Position numbers and translations under genes: made by a program. The notes under the pieces were generated by a model. The model ran no database searches, was not told where the DNA came from, and worked only from the letters and a program-made list of their open reading frames with translations. 38,612 nt of DNA from Candidatus Poribacteria bacterium (GTDB taxonomy: Bacteria > Poribacteria > WGA-4E > WGA-3G), in contig JAGFCA010000012.1 in assembly GCA_022394755.1 (NCBI GenBank), positions 1-38,612 of the forward strand. Reading direction: 5' to 3'. Below, piece after piece: positions 26,565 through 34,746 of the stretch (position 1 is its first letter; every line of letters starts with the position of its first letter).

Positions 26565-26594
26565 TTACAATTATTTGTGTTAAGGAGAGAATGA

Positions 26595-27383
26595 ATGACA
26601 CCTGAACTTGCAATTGAAAAACGGGAACAGATGCTTCGTGATGGGTTCTGTGTGGTTGAAGACGTTCTTACAGATGAGTTCTTACAAGAACTACACGATG
26701 AATCTGAAAGATTAATTGCATCACATACAGAACCAGCGGAGATGGTATATCAAGGTCAACATGTGAATGTCCATGCAGCTGATAACATGTACATTAAAAG
26801 ATTATTAGAATGGCAACCTTCTCGTGATGCCCTTGAACAACTCGGTTTTGGTGATTTCGCTGCATCCGGCGGGATTATAATATTAACTAAGGAGGCAGGT
26901 GGACCTCCACTCTATTGGCATCAAGATTGGATGCGTTGGAATGATCCACTGTCTTGTACTCCATGGCCACAAACCATATTTCTTAATTATTATTTATCAG
27001 ACACATCTCGAGATAATGGATGTTTAAAGGTTATCCCTGGCACACATTTAAAACGGATAGATCTACATAACCAACTTGTCCCAGCGCATGAACAGGGTGC
27101 TCGGTTTATTGAAGAAGATCATCCTATTATGTTCTGTAATCATCCTGATCAAGTCGATATTTGTGCTAAAGCAGGTTCTTTAGTAATGGCAGATGCACGT
27201 TTATTACATGCCGCACATAATAATCTTACGGATACACGAAGAACTTTAATATTAGCTTGGCATAGTAGACCAAACACAATACCTGAATATTGGGATAAAG
27301 AGATACCTGAAATTATAGCAAATAGAGATGAAAATGGTAGCTATCCTGGTTCGCGTATTCCAGGTGAACTATTACAACCATAA
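26595..27383 (+). CDS. PhyH family dioxygenase, first gene of operon
   Basis: This 262-residue Fe(II)/2-oxoglutarate oxygenase has the full triad. H109-Q-D111 lies in YWHQDWMRW and the distal H205 in LLHAAHNN. R215 or R216 (TRRTLILAW) is the 2-oxoglutarate anchor. VIPGTH near 147-151 is family-typical. No signal peptide is seen, so it is cytosolic. AAGGAG precedes the ATG. It opens a four-gene plus-strand unit (gaps of 26, 48 and 12 bases) with another PhyH and two secreted LamG proteins. The substrate is unknown. Confidence 0.9.
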   Translation: MTPELAIEKREQMLRDGFCVVEDVLTDEFLQELHDESERLIASHTEPAEMVYQGQHVNVHAADNMYIKRLLEWQPSRDALEQLGFGDFAASGGIIILTKEAGGPPLYWHQDWMRWNDPLSCTPWPQTIFLNYYLSDTSRDNGCLKVIPGTHLKRIDLHNQLVPAHEQGARFIEEDHPIMFCNHPDQVDICAKAGSLVMADARLLHAAHNNLTDTRRTLILAWHSRPNTIPEYWDKEIPEIIANRDENGSYPGSRIPGELLQP

Positions 27384-27409
27384 ACCTATGATAGGAATGT
27401 GAGTTAGTC

Positions 27410-28243
27410 ATGAATAAACATACCATTCAGTATAAAGTGTTGAATGATCATAATCCGAATGAAACTGGCACAGATTGGAATGTTGAAGTTCATGCATCTC
27501 TTGAGGAACTACAATCATTTAGTGAAACAGGTTATCTGATTCGTGAAAGGCTATTTCAAGATGGGTCGCTTGAAAAACTCAGAAATGCTTTGGATAGATT
27601 AGAAAGTAGAGAATCAGAAAACCGTAAGAGTGCTATGAGATCTAAAGATGGTTGGGGGTTTATACCGCGACATTTGATGGATAAAGATGAAGTATTCTTA
27701 GATCTGCTAAAATTCCAACCGATTCTATCGATCGCTCGTGCAATGATGGGACCCCTTATCAGACTACGCGGATTAAGTGCACGTATTACATATCCAGGAG
27801 AAAACAGACAACACCAAACACCGTGGCATCAACATATGAGGGTTGTCCCTAACCCAATTCCACTTTGGTTTTCAAGACCACATTGTATTGACTGTTTAAT
27901 TTATCTTGACGATATCAACGAAGAAACTGGAACTGTTGGAGTTGTACCGGGTTCACATAATTGGTTAGATCAAGCTACTCCTAATACTTATGAACCAATA
28001 GATGGTGAAGTACAATTAAACCTTAAAGCAGGTGGAGCAGTGTTGATTCATGGAAATCTTTGGCATCGAGCATTACCAACCTTGAAGACAAAACGTAGAA
28101 TGTTGATTCTGGGTTATACACCAACATGGTTACGAAAATCTCCACATGGAGGTAAGCCACCAGAAGATGGATTGACCCGAGAATTTATTGAAAATGGTGA
28201 TATGGAAGAACGGATGTTATTAGGCATTGGGGGATATTCATAA
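27410..28243 (+). CDS. PhyH family protein with His-x-His in place of His-x-Asp
   Basis: The 277 residues have the PhyH fold. The expected HxD reads H140-Q-H142 in PWHQHMRVV. The distal His is H219 in NLWHRALP, and R229 or R230 is the likely 2-oxoglutarate Arg. If the metal site is kept it would be three His, like cysteine-dioxygenase-type centres, and not the usual 2-His-1-carboxylate. Loss of the carboxylate in this superfamily is known to allow halogenation when the residue is Ala or Gly, but His is different. VVPGSHNW (178-185) and an N-terminal helical region are otherwise normal. It is the second gene of the operon and is not a close copy of the first. Confidence 0.85.
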   Translation: MNKHTIQYKVLNDHNPNETGTDWNVEVHASLEELQSFSETGYLIRERLFQDGSLEKLRNALDRLESRESENRKSAMRSKDGWGFIPRHLMDKDEVFLDLLKFQPILSIARAMMGPLIRLRGLSARITYPGENRQHQTPWHQHMRVVPNPIPLWFSRPHCIDCLIYLDDINEETGTVGVVPGSHNWLDQATPNTYEPIDGEVQLNLKAGGAVLIHGNLWHRALPTLKTKRRMLILGYTPTWLRKSPHGGKPPEDGLTREFIENGDMEERMLLGIGGYS

Positions 28244-28291
28244 AGTTTGATATAGATTATTACTGAGTCTTACTAACATTGGAGGCTAACA

Positions 28292-29113
28292 ATGAAAGCT
28301 AATATTATCAATAATATATACGTGTTTACAATCTTGTTGATATTAATAACGTCACCAATCTATGGATCAAATGTTGATAAAGCAGAATTGGTATTCTATT
28401 ATAGTTTTGATGCCGATACTATTACAAATGAAGATGTAATAGACCAATCAGAAAATGGAAATGACGGGTTCATTCATGGGAGTAATCTAAACAATATAGA
28501 AGGTAAAGTTAATGATGGTATGGAGTTTCCAGGTGTAGGAACAGAATATATCTCAGTTAGGAAAGTTCATTATACTGAAGGTATCCCGGAACTAACAATT
28601 GCAGTCTGGATTAAAACAGCACAAAGGGGAATGATAGCATCATGGGATAGGAGTGAATACTTTCGTTTTGCAGCAGGAGATGCAGTACTTGATAACACAA
28701 CATTCGTTGCATTTGATATCTGTTGCCCAATTGCTGACTGGCACGGGAAAATAAAAGTAACAGACGATGAATGGCACCATGTAGCAGTAACATTTAATGC
28801 AGAGATGAGACGAATATATGTTGATGGAAAATTGGATGTTGAGGCACCAACAGAAACAACAAATAAAATGATTGGTCCAAAGGCAAAAAGATTCGGTTTT
28901 ATAGGTGTTGGGTCAGAAGCAGATGTTTTTAATGGAAATGCAGCACCCACAGGATGGGCATTTAAAGGTCTAATGGATGAATTTCTATATTTTCATAGAT
29001 CACTCTCTGAAGATGAAATAAAACATCTTGCCAATGCCCCTGAAGAACCATTTGATGTTGATCCAAAGTATAAATTGAGTTCTATATGGGCAAATATTAA
29101 GACATATTATTAA
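28292..29113 (+). CDS. Secreted LamG domain protein, operon copy 1
   Basis: The 273 residues start with a signal peptide (hydrophobic IYVFTILLILITSPIYG, cleavage probably after GSN or nearby). One LamG jelly-roll follows: LVFYYSFDADT, LTIAVWIKTA, and the DEWHHVAVTF...RRIYVDGKL strand pair. An adjacent pair of cysteines lies in FDICCPIADWHG. It ends in VDPKYKLSSIWANIKTYY, matching the other LamG tails in this window. GGAGG lies just upstream. It is 12 bases before its tandem paralog, so the pair arose by duplication. A surface or periplasmic carbohydrate-binding role is probable, and no enzyme motif is seen. Confidence 0.88.
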   Translation: MKANIINNIYVFTILLILITSPIYGSNVDKAELVFYYSFDADTITNEDVIDQSENGNDGFIHGSNLNNIEGKVNDGMEFPGVGTEYISVRKVHYTEGIPELTIAVWIKTAQRGMIASWDRSEYFRFAAGDAVLDNTTFVAFDICCPIADWHGKIKVTDDEWHHVAVTFNAEMRRIYVDGKLDVEAPTETTNKMIGPKAKRFGFIGVGSEADVFNGNAAPTGWAFKGLMDEFLYFHRSLSEDEIKHLANAPEEPFDVDPKYKLSSIWANIKTYY

Positions 29114-29125
29114 AGGAGATTTGAG

Positions 29126-29941
29126 ATGAGAATATCCTTAATCTGTATCAAAGTTCTCATATTTTTTATATTGTTAGGTTTATCATTTTATGCTAAAGGT
29201 AAGAATCTTGAAATGGATGATTTGGTTGTATATTATAGTTTTGATGCCGATACTCTAACCGATACCGATTACTTGGATTTATCTGGTAACGAAAATCACG
29301 GTTTAATCCAAGGCAATAACATTATTAGTGTAGATGGACAAGTCAAAGAAGCCGTAGAATTTCCCGGTTTAGGTGGACAATATATAGCCGTTCGAAATGT
29401 TGAATATGTAGCAGGTATTCCTGAATTGAGTATATCAGTCTGGATTAAAACAGGCCAGAAAGGGTTAATATCATCTTGGGATCGAAGTGAATTTTTTCGT
29501 TTCGGTGTAGGAGATGACCAATTAGGAAATGAAACCTTAGTTGCATTTGATGTTTGTTGTCCGATAACTGATTGGCACGGAGAAACAGAAGTTACAGATG
29601 ATAAATGGCACCATATAGTCGTAACTTTTGATGGTGAGAAAAAACGTATTTTTGTCGACGGTAAATTGGATGCCGAAGAAGCTGCACATGGTGAATTTAT
29701 TGGTCCAAAAGCAGTCCGATTTGGTTTTATTGGTGTTGGTTCAGAAGCACCAAATTTTAATGGTCCTCGGGGTCCAACAAATTTTCCATTCAAAGGCTTG
29801 ATGGATGAATATATTATGCTTCATAGGGCATTGACTGAAAAAGAGGTACAGAAAATTGCTGATTTAAATGGAAATCCGTTTGATGTTGAATCAGTAGATA
29901 AGCTAACTACTGTATGGGGGGACATTAAGAAATCAAGATAG
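29126..29941 (+). CDS. Secreted LamG domain protein, operon copy 2
   Basis: The 271 residues include a signal peptide (core VLIFFILLGLSFYA, likely cleaved after AKG). The single LamG domain matches the preceding gene closely: LVVYYSFDADTLT, SVWIKTGQKGLISSWDRS, FDVCCPITDWHG and KRIFVDGKLDAE. The same adjacent Cys pair is present. The C-terminus is VESVDKLTTVWGDIKKSR. AAAGGAG precedes the ATG. It is the last gene of the PhyH-PhyH-LamG-LamG unit, and a hairpin repeat lies about 80 bases downstream. Confidence 0.88.
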   Translation: MRISLICIKVLIFFILLGLSFYAKGKNLEMDDLVVYYSFDADTLTDTDYLDLSGNENHGLIQGNNIISVDGQVKEAVEFPGLGGQYIAVRNVEYVAGIPELSISVWIKTGQKGLISSWDRSEFFRFGVGDDQLGNETLVAFDVCCPITDWHGETEVTDDKWHHIVVTFDGEKKRIFVDGKLDAEEAAHGEFIGPKAVRFGFIGVGSEAPNFNGPRGPTNFPFKGLMDEYIMLHRALTEKEVQKIADLNGNPFDVESVDKLTTVWGDIKKSR

Positions 29942-30286
29942 AATAATACCAGTAAATGCTATTCTTACCTTATTATACTATAGTTTGGAGAGGTTTACGT
30001 AATACACAATTCCCACTAATCAGAATTAACGGTATGTATACCTTATGACATACCCGAGTATGAACGTCTTGAATCAACGGTGTGAATGCCTTACGGCATT
30101 CACTGGATGTTCCTCGGGAAACTGTTCTTACTTGGTTTAAAAATAGGGTTTTTGAAAAATGGAACTCATAGAACTAATTTCAAACTTACGTTATTATTTA
30201 TTCTTTTTAATTTAATATATCGTAAACCTATAATTTGTTCAGTATTTTATGACAAATTACTATAGAATTGGTATTTCTAAATTAGT
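29942..30286. other. Convergent intergenic region with hairpin repeats
   Basis: About 345 bases lie between convergent genes. The centre carries two hairpin repeats (30023-30110). The right part is AT-rich with nothing recognised. There is no RNA gene. Confidence 0.5.
30023..30110. repeat. Two tandem hairpin repeats of a GAATYAACGG family
   Basis: Two units start with GAATTAACGG (30023) and GAATCAACGG (30071), 48 bases apart. In unit 1, GGTATGT (30031-30037) pairs with ACATACC (30048-30054). In unit 2, GTGAATGCC (30082-30090) and GGCATTCAC (30095-30103) form a perfect 9-bp stem with a 4-base loop TTAC. A related pair lies at 36787-36850. Without a U-tract these are not standard terminators, though they lie after an operon. 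Confidence 0.65.
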
Positions 30287-31060
30287 TTACTCAGTATTGG
30301 AATCTAATACTTCTTGAATTCCAGGATATTCTCGCCATATATCAGTATAACAATCATAACCATTTTCATCACAGTTTACATGTCGAAGACGAAAAATAAC
30401 GGCATATCTAATGTCTGCGGAGGCATTTTGTGCAGCTGAATGGACGACTTGATGGTGTGTTAATACTACATCACCTGCGTTTCCAATAATCTGCTTGGGA
30501 CCTTCTGGAAGTTCGGGATGCGGCATCCCATTGGCTAATACCTCATGTCCTTCCTTCTCGAAATAATCAGCAAAGAAAGAATGTGATTTCGGCCAAACAG
30601 TAAAGTTACCGCTATTTGTTTCAGGTACATCAGCCAGATATACAACAGCTAAAGCAGAAAACCCTCGTTTATATACTCCTTTTGGCATACCATTTGAGCC
30701 ACTACCTAATCCATCCAAGTGTCCATTGGGAGCATTTGGATCACGATCCAACGGCATTGGGAATCTAAGAGCAATTTGTGCTGAACCTGGTGTTTGAACA
30801 TTTCCTTCACCTAACAATGACTCAGCGATATTAAGCACGGGTGTCTTGCGATATATATCTACAATTTCAGGTGCATTTTGTATTTCATTACAATAGGATT
30901 GTGCTCTGAACCTTTCTAAATCACCTTCATGCATACCAACTGCACCTATTGAGTGATTAATTAACTTACGAGCAGAATCAACCATTAACTTAGGTACGGC
31001 ACCAGAAACTGTAATATAACCTTTTTCATGAAATTCTAACTTCTGTTTCTTTGTTAACAT
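30287..31060 (-). CDS. Phytanoyl-CoA dioxygenase (PhyH) family protein
   Basis: This is a fourth PhyH protein, about 257 residues from the ATG at 31060. That start is chosen because GGAG lies six bases upstream. Another ATG at 31063 and a TTG at 31072 (whose following codon overlaps the Shine-Dalgarno) are less likely. The triad is complete: H114-L-D116 in GHLDGLG and the distal H207 in QVVHSAAQN, with R218 (DIRYAVIFRL) for 2-oxoglutarate. A loop after HxD, rich in Gly and Ser, is longer than in the other three. It is separated from the metallophosphoesterase by about 195 bases and probably has its own promoter. Confidence 0.88.
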   Translation of the reverse strand: MLTKKQKLEFHEKGYITVSGAVPKLMVDSARKLINHSIGAVGMHEGDLERFRAQSYCNEIQNAPEIVDIYRKTPVLNIAESLLGEGNVQTPGSAQIALRFPMPLDRDPNAPNGHLDGLGSGSNGMPKGVYKRGFSALAVVYLADVPETNSGNFTVWPKSHSFFADYFEKEGHEVLANGMPHPELPEGPKQIIGNAGDVVLTHHQVVHSAAQNASADIRYAVIFRLRHVNCDENGYDCYTDIWREYPGIQEVLDSNTE

Positions 31061-31255
31061 CATTCTCTCCAAAATGTGTTATATGTAAATTTATTATGTG
31101 TGATTAGACAATCTATTATCAAAATTAGTTTATCTGAATCTATTTTGAGGTAATGGTTCATGTATGATTGCTTATATAGAAAAGACTACATTTAAAATTA
31201 GCATAGTCAGATTTTCCATGAATTTTGGATTTATTCTTTTCATACAAAATACAAC

Positions 31256-32425
31256 TCATTTTAACCAATAATGAAAAACAACCTTCTCACCGATTGGTTC
31301 AATGACCCTCAAGAGAAATCTACCATCCGCCAAGAAATCAATAGACATAAAACCGGAGTGTTGATGTGCAAAGAGTGTGTTATCTCCATGAGAAACAGGT
31401 GAAGCTTTCTCACTGGACCCAAGTCCACTAATCAGTAAATAATCTGTTGTATTTCCTTCAAGTACTTGTAGGGAATGATCGTGACCAGAGGCATATAACA
31501 ACAATGGTGTCTGTTTGGCACTAGCAAAAGCATGATTTAATTGTTTGACCAACTCTTTATATCCTTTTCCATTTATATCTTGTGGATAGTCCACGATATA
31601 CCTACGGGTTAGTGGTAAAACCGATCCTAAAATTGGCATAGGAATCCATATCCATTTCTTATACATTCTACCGGGAAAAAGATGGTCTTTCCAATCGAAA
31701 AAGCCACCATGTTGTCCATAACTCTCAATAGGATGATGTCCTACGACTATAATAGGTAAGTCTGTCTTCAATAATTCTTTAAGCTTTATAATGACTGAAT
31801 TCTGAGATTCACTTGAATGAAGATTTTCCTGTAGCCACCATTGAGTATCCAATACTATTAAACGAAATACAGGTGAGTCTGTAGGAAGATCAACTGACAC
31901 TGGACCTGGTGATCCGTTTTTTGGGAGGAACTTAGGCTCTTTTGATAATTTGTCATCTATGTATATCTGTTGTGCTAAGATTGCTTGATAACCTTCTTTT
32001 TTACCATTTGTCCAATCGTGATTACCAGGAATAAATATACCATGTGCATCTGCTAATGTAATGACATCTAATTGTGGTACTAATTTCTCTTCGACTTCAA
32101 CCTGTCTATCTTCTGTCATTCCATCAGGGTACATATTATCACCTAAGAATACCACCGTGGTTTTATCAGGATCTTTTTCACACCACTTCTTAAGTGAATC
32201 CAATACAGGTTCATTGGGTTTAGGTTGTCCAGCATCTCCAATAAGAACTATACGATATAAAAGAACGGAATTCTGAGAAACATCAGACTCATTCTCTAAT
32301 GATAATTCAGGATGATAATATGGTGTTGTGTGGCTACATCCCACAAAAGTTAGGTATATAATCTGAAGGATGAAACCTATTGAAATACAACCCCATATAA
32401 TATGAGAACGTCTGTTTAAAATCAT
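31256..32425 (-). CDS. Calcineurin-like metallophosphoesterase, probable lipoprotein
   Basis: This 389-residue protein has an N-terminal hydrophobic segment ending in LTFVGC with Cys30, a plausible though imperfect lipobox, so it is probably exported and lipid-anchored. The two-metal phosphoesterase motifs occur in order: GDAGQP, FLGDNMYPDG, GNHDW, VGHHP and ASGHDHSLQ. The GDNMYPDG form resembles tartrate-resistant purple acid phosphatases. The substrate is not known. It starts 40 bases after the end of hisS on the same strand with no visible Shine-Dalgarno sequence, so it may be carried on the his transcript or be expressed separately. Confidence 0.88.
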   Translation of the reverse strand: MILNRRSHIIWGCISIGFILQIIYLTFVGCSHTTPYYHPELSLENESDVSQNSVLLYRIVLIGDAGQPKPNEPVLDSLKKWCEKDPDKTTVVFLGDNMYPDGMTEDRQVEVEEKLVPQLDVITLADAHGIFIPGNHDWTNGKKEGYQAILAQQIYIDDKLSKEPKFLPKNGSPGPVSVDLPTDSPVFRLIVLDTQWWLQENLHSSESQNSVIIKLKELLKTDLPIIVVGHHPIESYGQHGGFFDWKDHLFPGRMYKKWIWIPMPILGSVLPLTRRYIVDYPQDINGKGYKELVKQLNHAFASAKQTPLLLYASGHDHSLQVLEGNTTDYLLISGLGSSEKASPVSHGDNTLFAHQHSGFMSIDFLADGRFLLRVIEPIGEKVVFHYWLK

Positions 32426-32465
32426 AGTTTTTGATATAATGTCAATATTAATTCAATTATGTGGA

Positions 32466-33809
32466 TTACATTTTATCTTTACCATCATGAATTAACATTT
32501 TAATATGGTCTACTAAATCACTTAAAGGAACATCATTCTGTTCTCTACTTGCCAGTTCCCTAACTCCGGCTTTCCCAGCTTCTAATTCATCGGATCCTAA
32601 TATGACAGCGAAAGGAATACCTTTTGAATCAGCATATTTCATCTGTGTACTGATTTTTCCTGGACGGAAATAAACTTCTGTACGGATACCACCATCTCGT
32701 AATTTTGTTGCTAATTTAAGAGATTCATTCATCAATTCATCATCAAAAACTGTCATTAAAACTTGTGTAACTGTTTTTCCGACAGATGATGGGAACATAT
32801 CGAATTCTTCCATAACATCAATTATTCGTTCAATACCGAAACTTGTCCCAGTGGCTGGATAGTTTTGTTTACTAAAACTACCAATCAATTCATCATATCT
32901 ACCACCACCAGTAATGCTGCCGATCTTCGGTTCTTCCACGACTGTTTCATAAATTGGTCCTGTATAGTATTCCAAACCACGAACCATTGCTACATTCACA
33001 CGATAAAATTCCTCTGGAACTCCGAGTAATGTAATATATTCTATTAACTTCTGTAAATTTGAAATACCTTCACGTGCTGTTTCATAATCATTGAGTTGAT
33101 GATTCAATTGAGATAGAATCGTCTCTGCATCACCTTCAATCTGTAAGAGTGTAAGCAGTTTTTCTATTACATCTTCAGGGATATTATTCTCTTTTAATTC
33201 CGATGATACCCCCTCTACCCCAATCTTATCAATTTTATCAATAGAACGGTAGAGTCCACCTAATTGCTGTGTTGGAACACCAGCGAATTGTCCGATTCCT
33301 GTTATAATCTTCCTCTCATTGATATTTATCTCAAATTGTTTAAAACCGAGTCGAGAAAGTATTTGATAAACAAGATTCACATTTTCTGCATCGGCTAACA
33401 TGCTCTCACTACCAACGGTATCAGCATCGCATTGAAAAAATTGGCGATAGCGTCCCTTTTGTGGGCGTTCAGCACGCCATACTGGATCAATTTGATACCT
33501 TTTAAAGGGTTTAGGGAGTTGAGGGTACATTGCTATTACGCGGCATAATGGTATGGTTAAATCATACCTAAGCGATATATCTTCCTTACCACCAGTATGT
33601 CCTGCTTGATAGATTAACTTCTCTGCATCAGGACCGTATTTACCTGTAAGTACTTCAGACAATTCCATTGCTGGGGTCTGTAAATGTTCAAATCCGAATT
33701 CCTCGAATACATCTTGAATCACATCAATGACATATTGTCTTCGAATCATCTGTTCAGGTAAAATATCGCGCATTCCTCTGGGAACACGTGGTTTTATGAG
33801 TTGTGACAT
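32466..33809 (-). CDS. hisS: Histidyl-tRNA synthetase
   Basis: This 447-residue class II synthetase charges tRNA-His. It starts RGMRDILPEQ (11-20). Motif 2 WRAERPQKGRYRQFFQ spans about 111-126. The histidine-binding HisA block is RGLEYYTG at 277-284, followed by GGGRYDELIG at 301-310. The C-terminal anticodon-binding domain is present (FRPGKISTQMKYA, FAVILGSDEL), so this is the genuine synthetase. AAGGAG precedes the ATG. It lies 12 bases after hisG and is likely controlled by the same leader, so charging capacity and biosynthesis would respond together. Confidence 0.95.
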   Translation of the reverse strand: MSQLIKPRVPRGMRDILPEQMIRRQYVIDVIQDVFEEFGFEHLQTPAMELSEVLTGKYGPDAEKLIYQAGHTGGKEDISLRYDLTIPLCRVIAMYPQLPKPFKRYQIDPVWRAERPQKGRYRQFFQCDADTVGSESMLADAENVNLVYQILSRLGFKQFEININERKIITGIGQFAGVPTQQLGGLYRSIDKIDKIGVEGVSSELKENNIPEDVIEKLLTLLQIEGDAETILSQLNHQLNDYETAREGISNLQKLIEYITLLGVPEEFYRVNVAMVRGLEYYTGPIYETVVEEPKIGSITGGGRYDELIGSFSKQNYPATGTSFGIERIIDVMEEFDMFPSSVGKTVTQVLMTVFDDELMNESLKLATKLRDGGIRTEVYFRPGKISTQMKYADSKGIPFAVILGSDELEAGKAGVRELASREQNDVPLSDLVDHIKMLIHDGKDKM

Positions 33810-33821
33810 TGTCCATACTCC

Positions 33822-34592
33822 TTATATGTGTCCTGTAAGACCTTGGCTTCTTCGTCTACGAACACCCTTCTCGAGAGTTTGTTTTAATTCTTCAATCTTG
33901 TCCCGTTTCCACGGATCAGTAAGGGATTTTGGATTTGCAATTAATGATGATTCCGATTCGCGTAAGACTTCAACAATTTTTAGATTGTTTGCTTTTAACG
34001 TACGTGCAGAACTACAATTATCTATAATTGCATCTGCCTCTTCGGGGGGTTTTCCTTCTGTTGCTCCAAATGACAACATCAACATGATCGGTGATTGATA
34101 TGTTCCAAGAGTGTTAAGACGTTTCCAAGGTGTCAATATAGCAGGAGCAATTTTGTTATCTGTTTGTTCAAGGATGTATTTCTCTGAAATGTTTAGATAC
34201 TCAGTTGATATTCTGATATTTCTATCAGCAAGATTGACTAAATCCTTAAAGGAGTTGATATCCTCTCTTTCTTCCCGAACTGCCAAAACAATGCTGACAA
34301 AACCATAATCCAATGGTAAGACTTCTTCTACATTTGCATCTGTTTCTTCTACCCAATCCTGTCCAGTAATACCTAAGTCATAAAAATCATCCATACCCAC
34401 ATATACAGGTATTTCTTGTGGACGAGAGACTTTGATTTTAATATCTTTATCATTTGAAAATGTAGCACGGTAGGATCGATCAGTAGACTTATAACCATTA
34501 ATTTCATATCCAGCACGTTGAAACATCTCAAGTGTTGGTGACTGGATTGTCCCTTTTGGTAGCAGTAAATTCAGATTTCTCTCAGTTTGCAT
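33822..34592 (-). CDS. hisG: ATP phosphoribosyltransferase catalytic subunit (short form)
   Basis: This is the first enzyme of histidine synthesis, joining ATP and PRPP. At 256 residues it lacks the roughly 75-residue C-terminal regulatory domain of long HisG, so it should need HisZ, which is the gene before it. LLPKGTIQSPTLEMFQ opens the protein, and the substrate region is STEYLNISEKY (129-139). The PRPP loop GATEGKPPEEADAI (176-189) is slightly unusual, with KPPEE replacing the common residues. The next block, DNCSSARTLKANNL, carries S-A-R where S-T-G is usual. GGAAG lies upstream of the ATG. It is between hisZ (154-base gap) and hisS. Confidence 0.92.
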   Translation of the reverse strand: MQTERNLNLLLPKGTIQSPTLEMFQRAGYEINGYKSTDRSYRATFSNDKDIKIKVSRPQEIPVYVGMDDFYDLGITGQDWVEETDANVEEVLPLDYGFVSIVLAVREEREDINSFKDLVNLADRNIRISTEYLNISEKYILEQTDNKIAPAILTPWKRLNTLGTYQSPIMLMLSFGATEGKPPEEADAIIDNCSSARTLKANNLKIVEVLRESESSLIANPKSLTDPWKRDKIEELKQTLEKGVRRRRSQGLTGHI

Positions 34593-34746
34593 AACGATGG
34601 TCTTCCTTCTAATTGAAGATATAATTAAATGAAAAATAAAACATACTCAGGCAATTAACTAAAAAGTCGGTTGCTTGCTTATTATCTTAGTTAATCTTAC
34701 AAATAAGTTGCCATATCTAAATGTAATTCAACATCAACTGTTTAGG

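Larger units (their letters stand above)
25662..26594. other. Long AT-rich intergenic region
   Basis: About 930 bases separate the divergent MNT-HEPN and PhyH genes. I see no coding frame of conviction and no tRNA. It contains an inverted repeat at 25905-25929, a dispersed 106-base repeat at 26296-26401, and a promoter at 26536-26564. Confidence 0.6.

Noticed and set aside
29296..29793. 165-codon minus-strand ORF
   Set aside because: It is the antisense shadow of a well-supported LamG gene.
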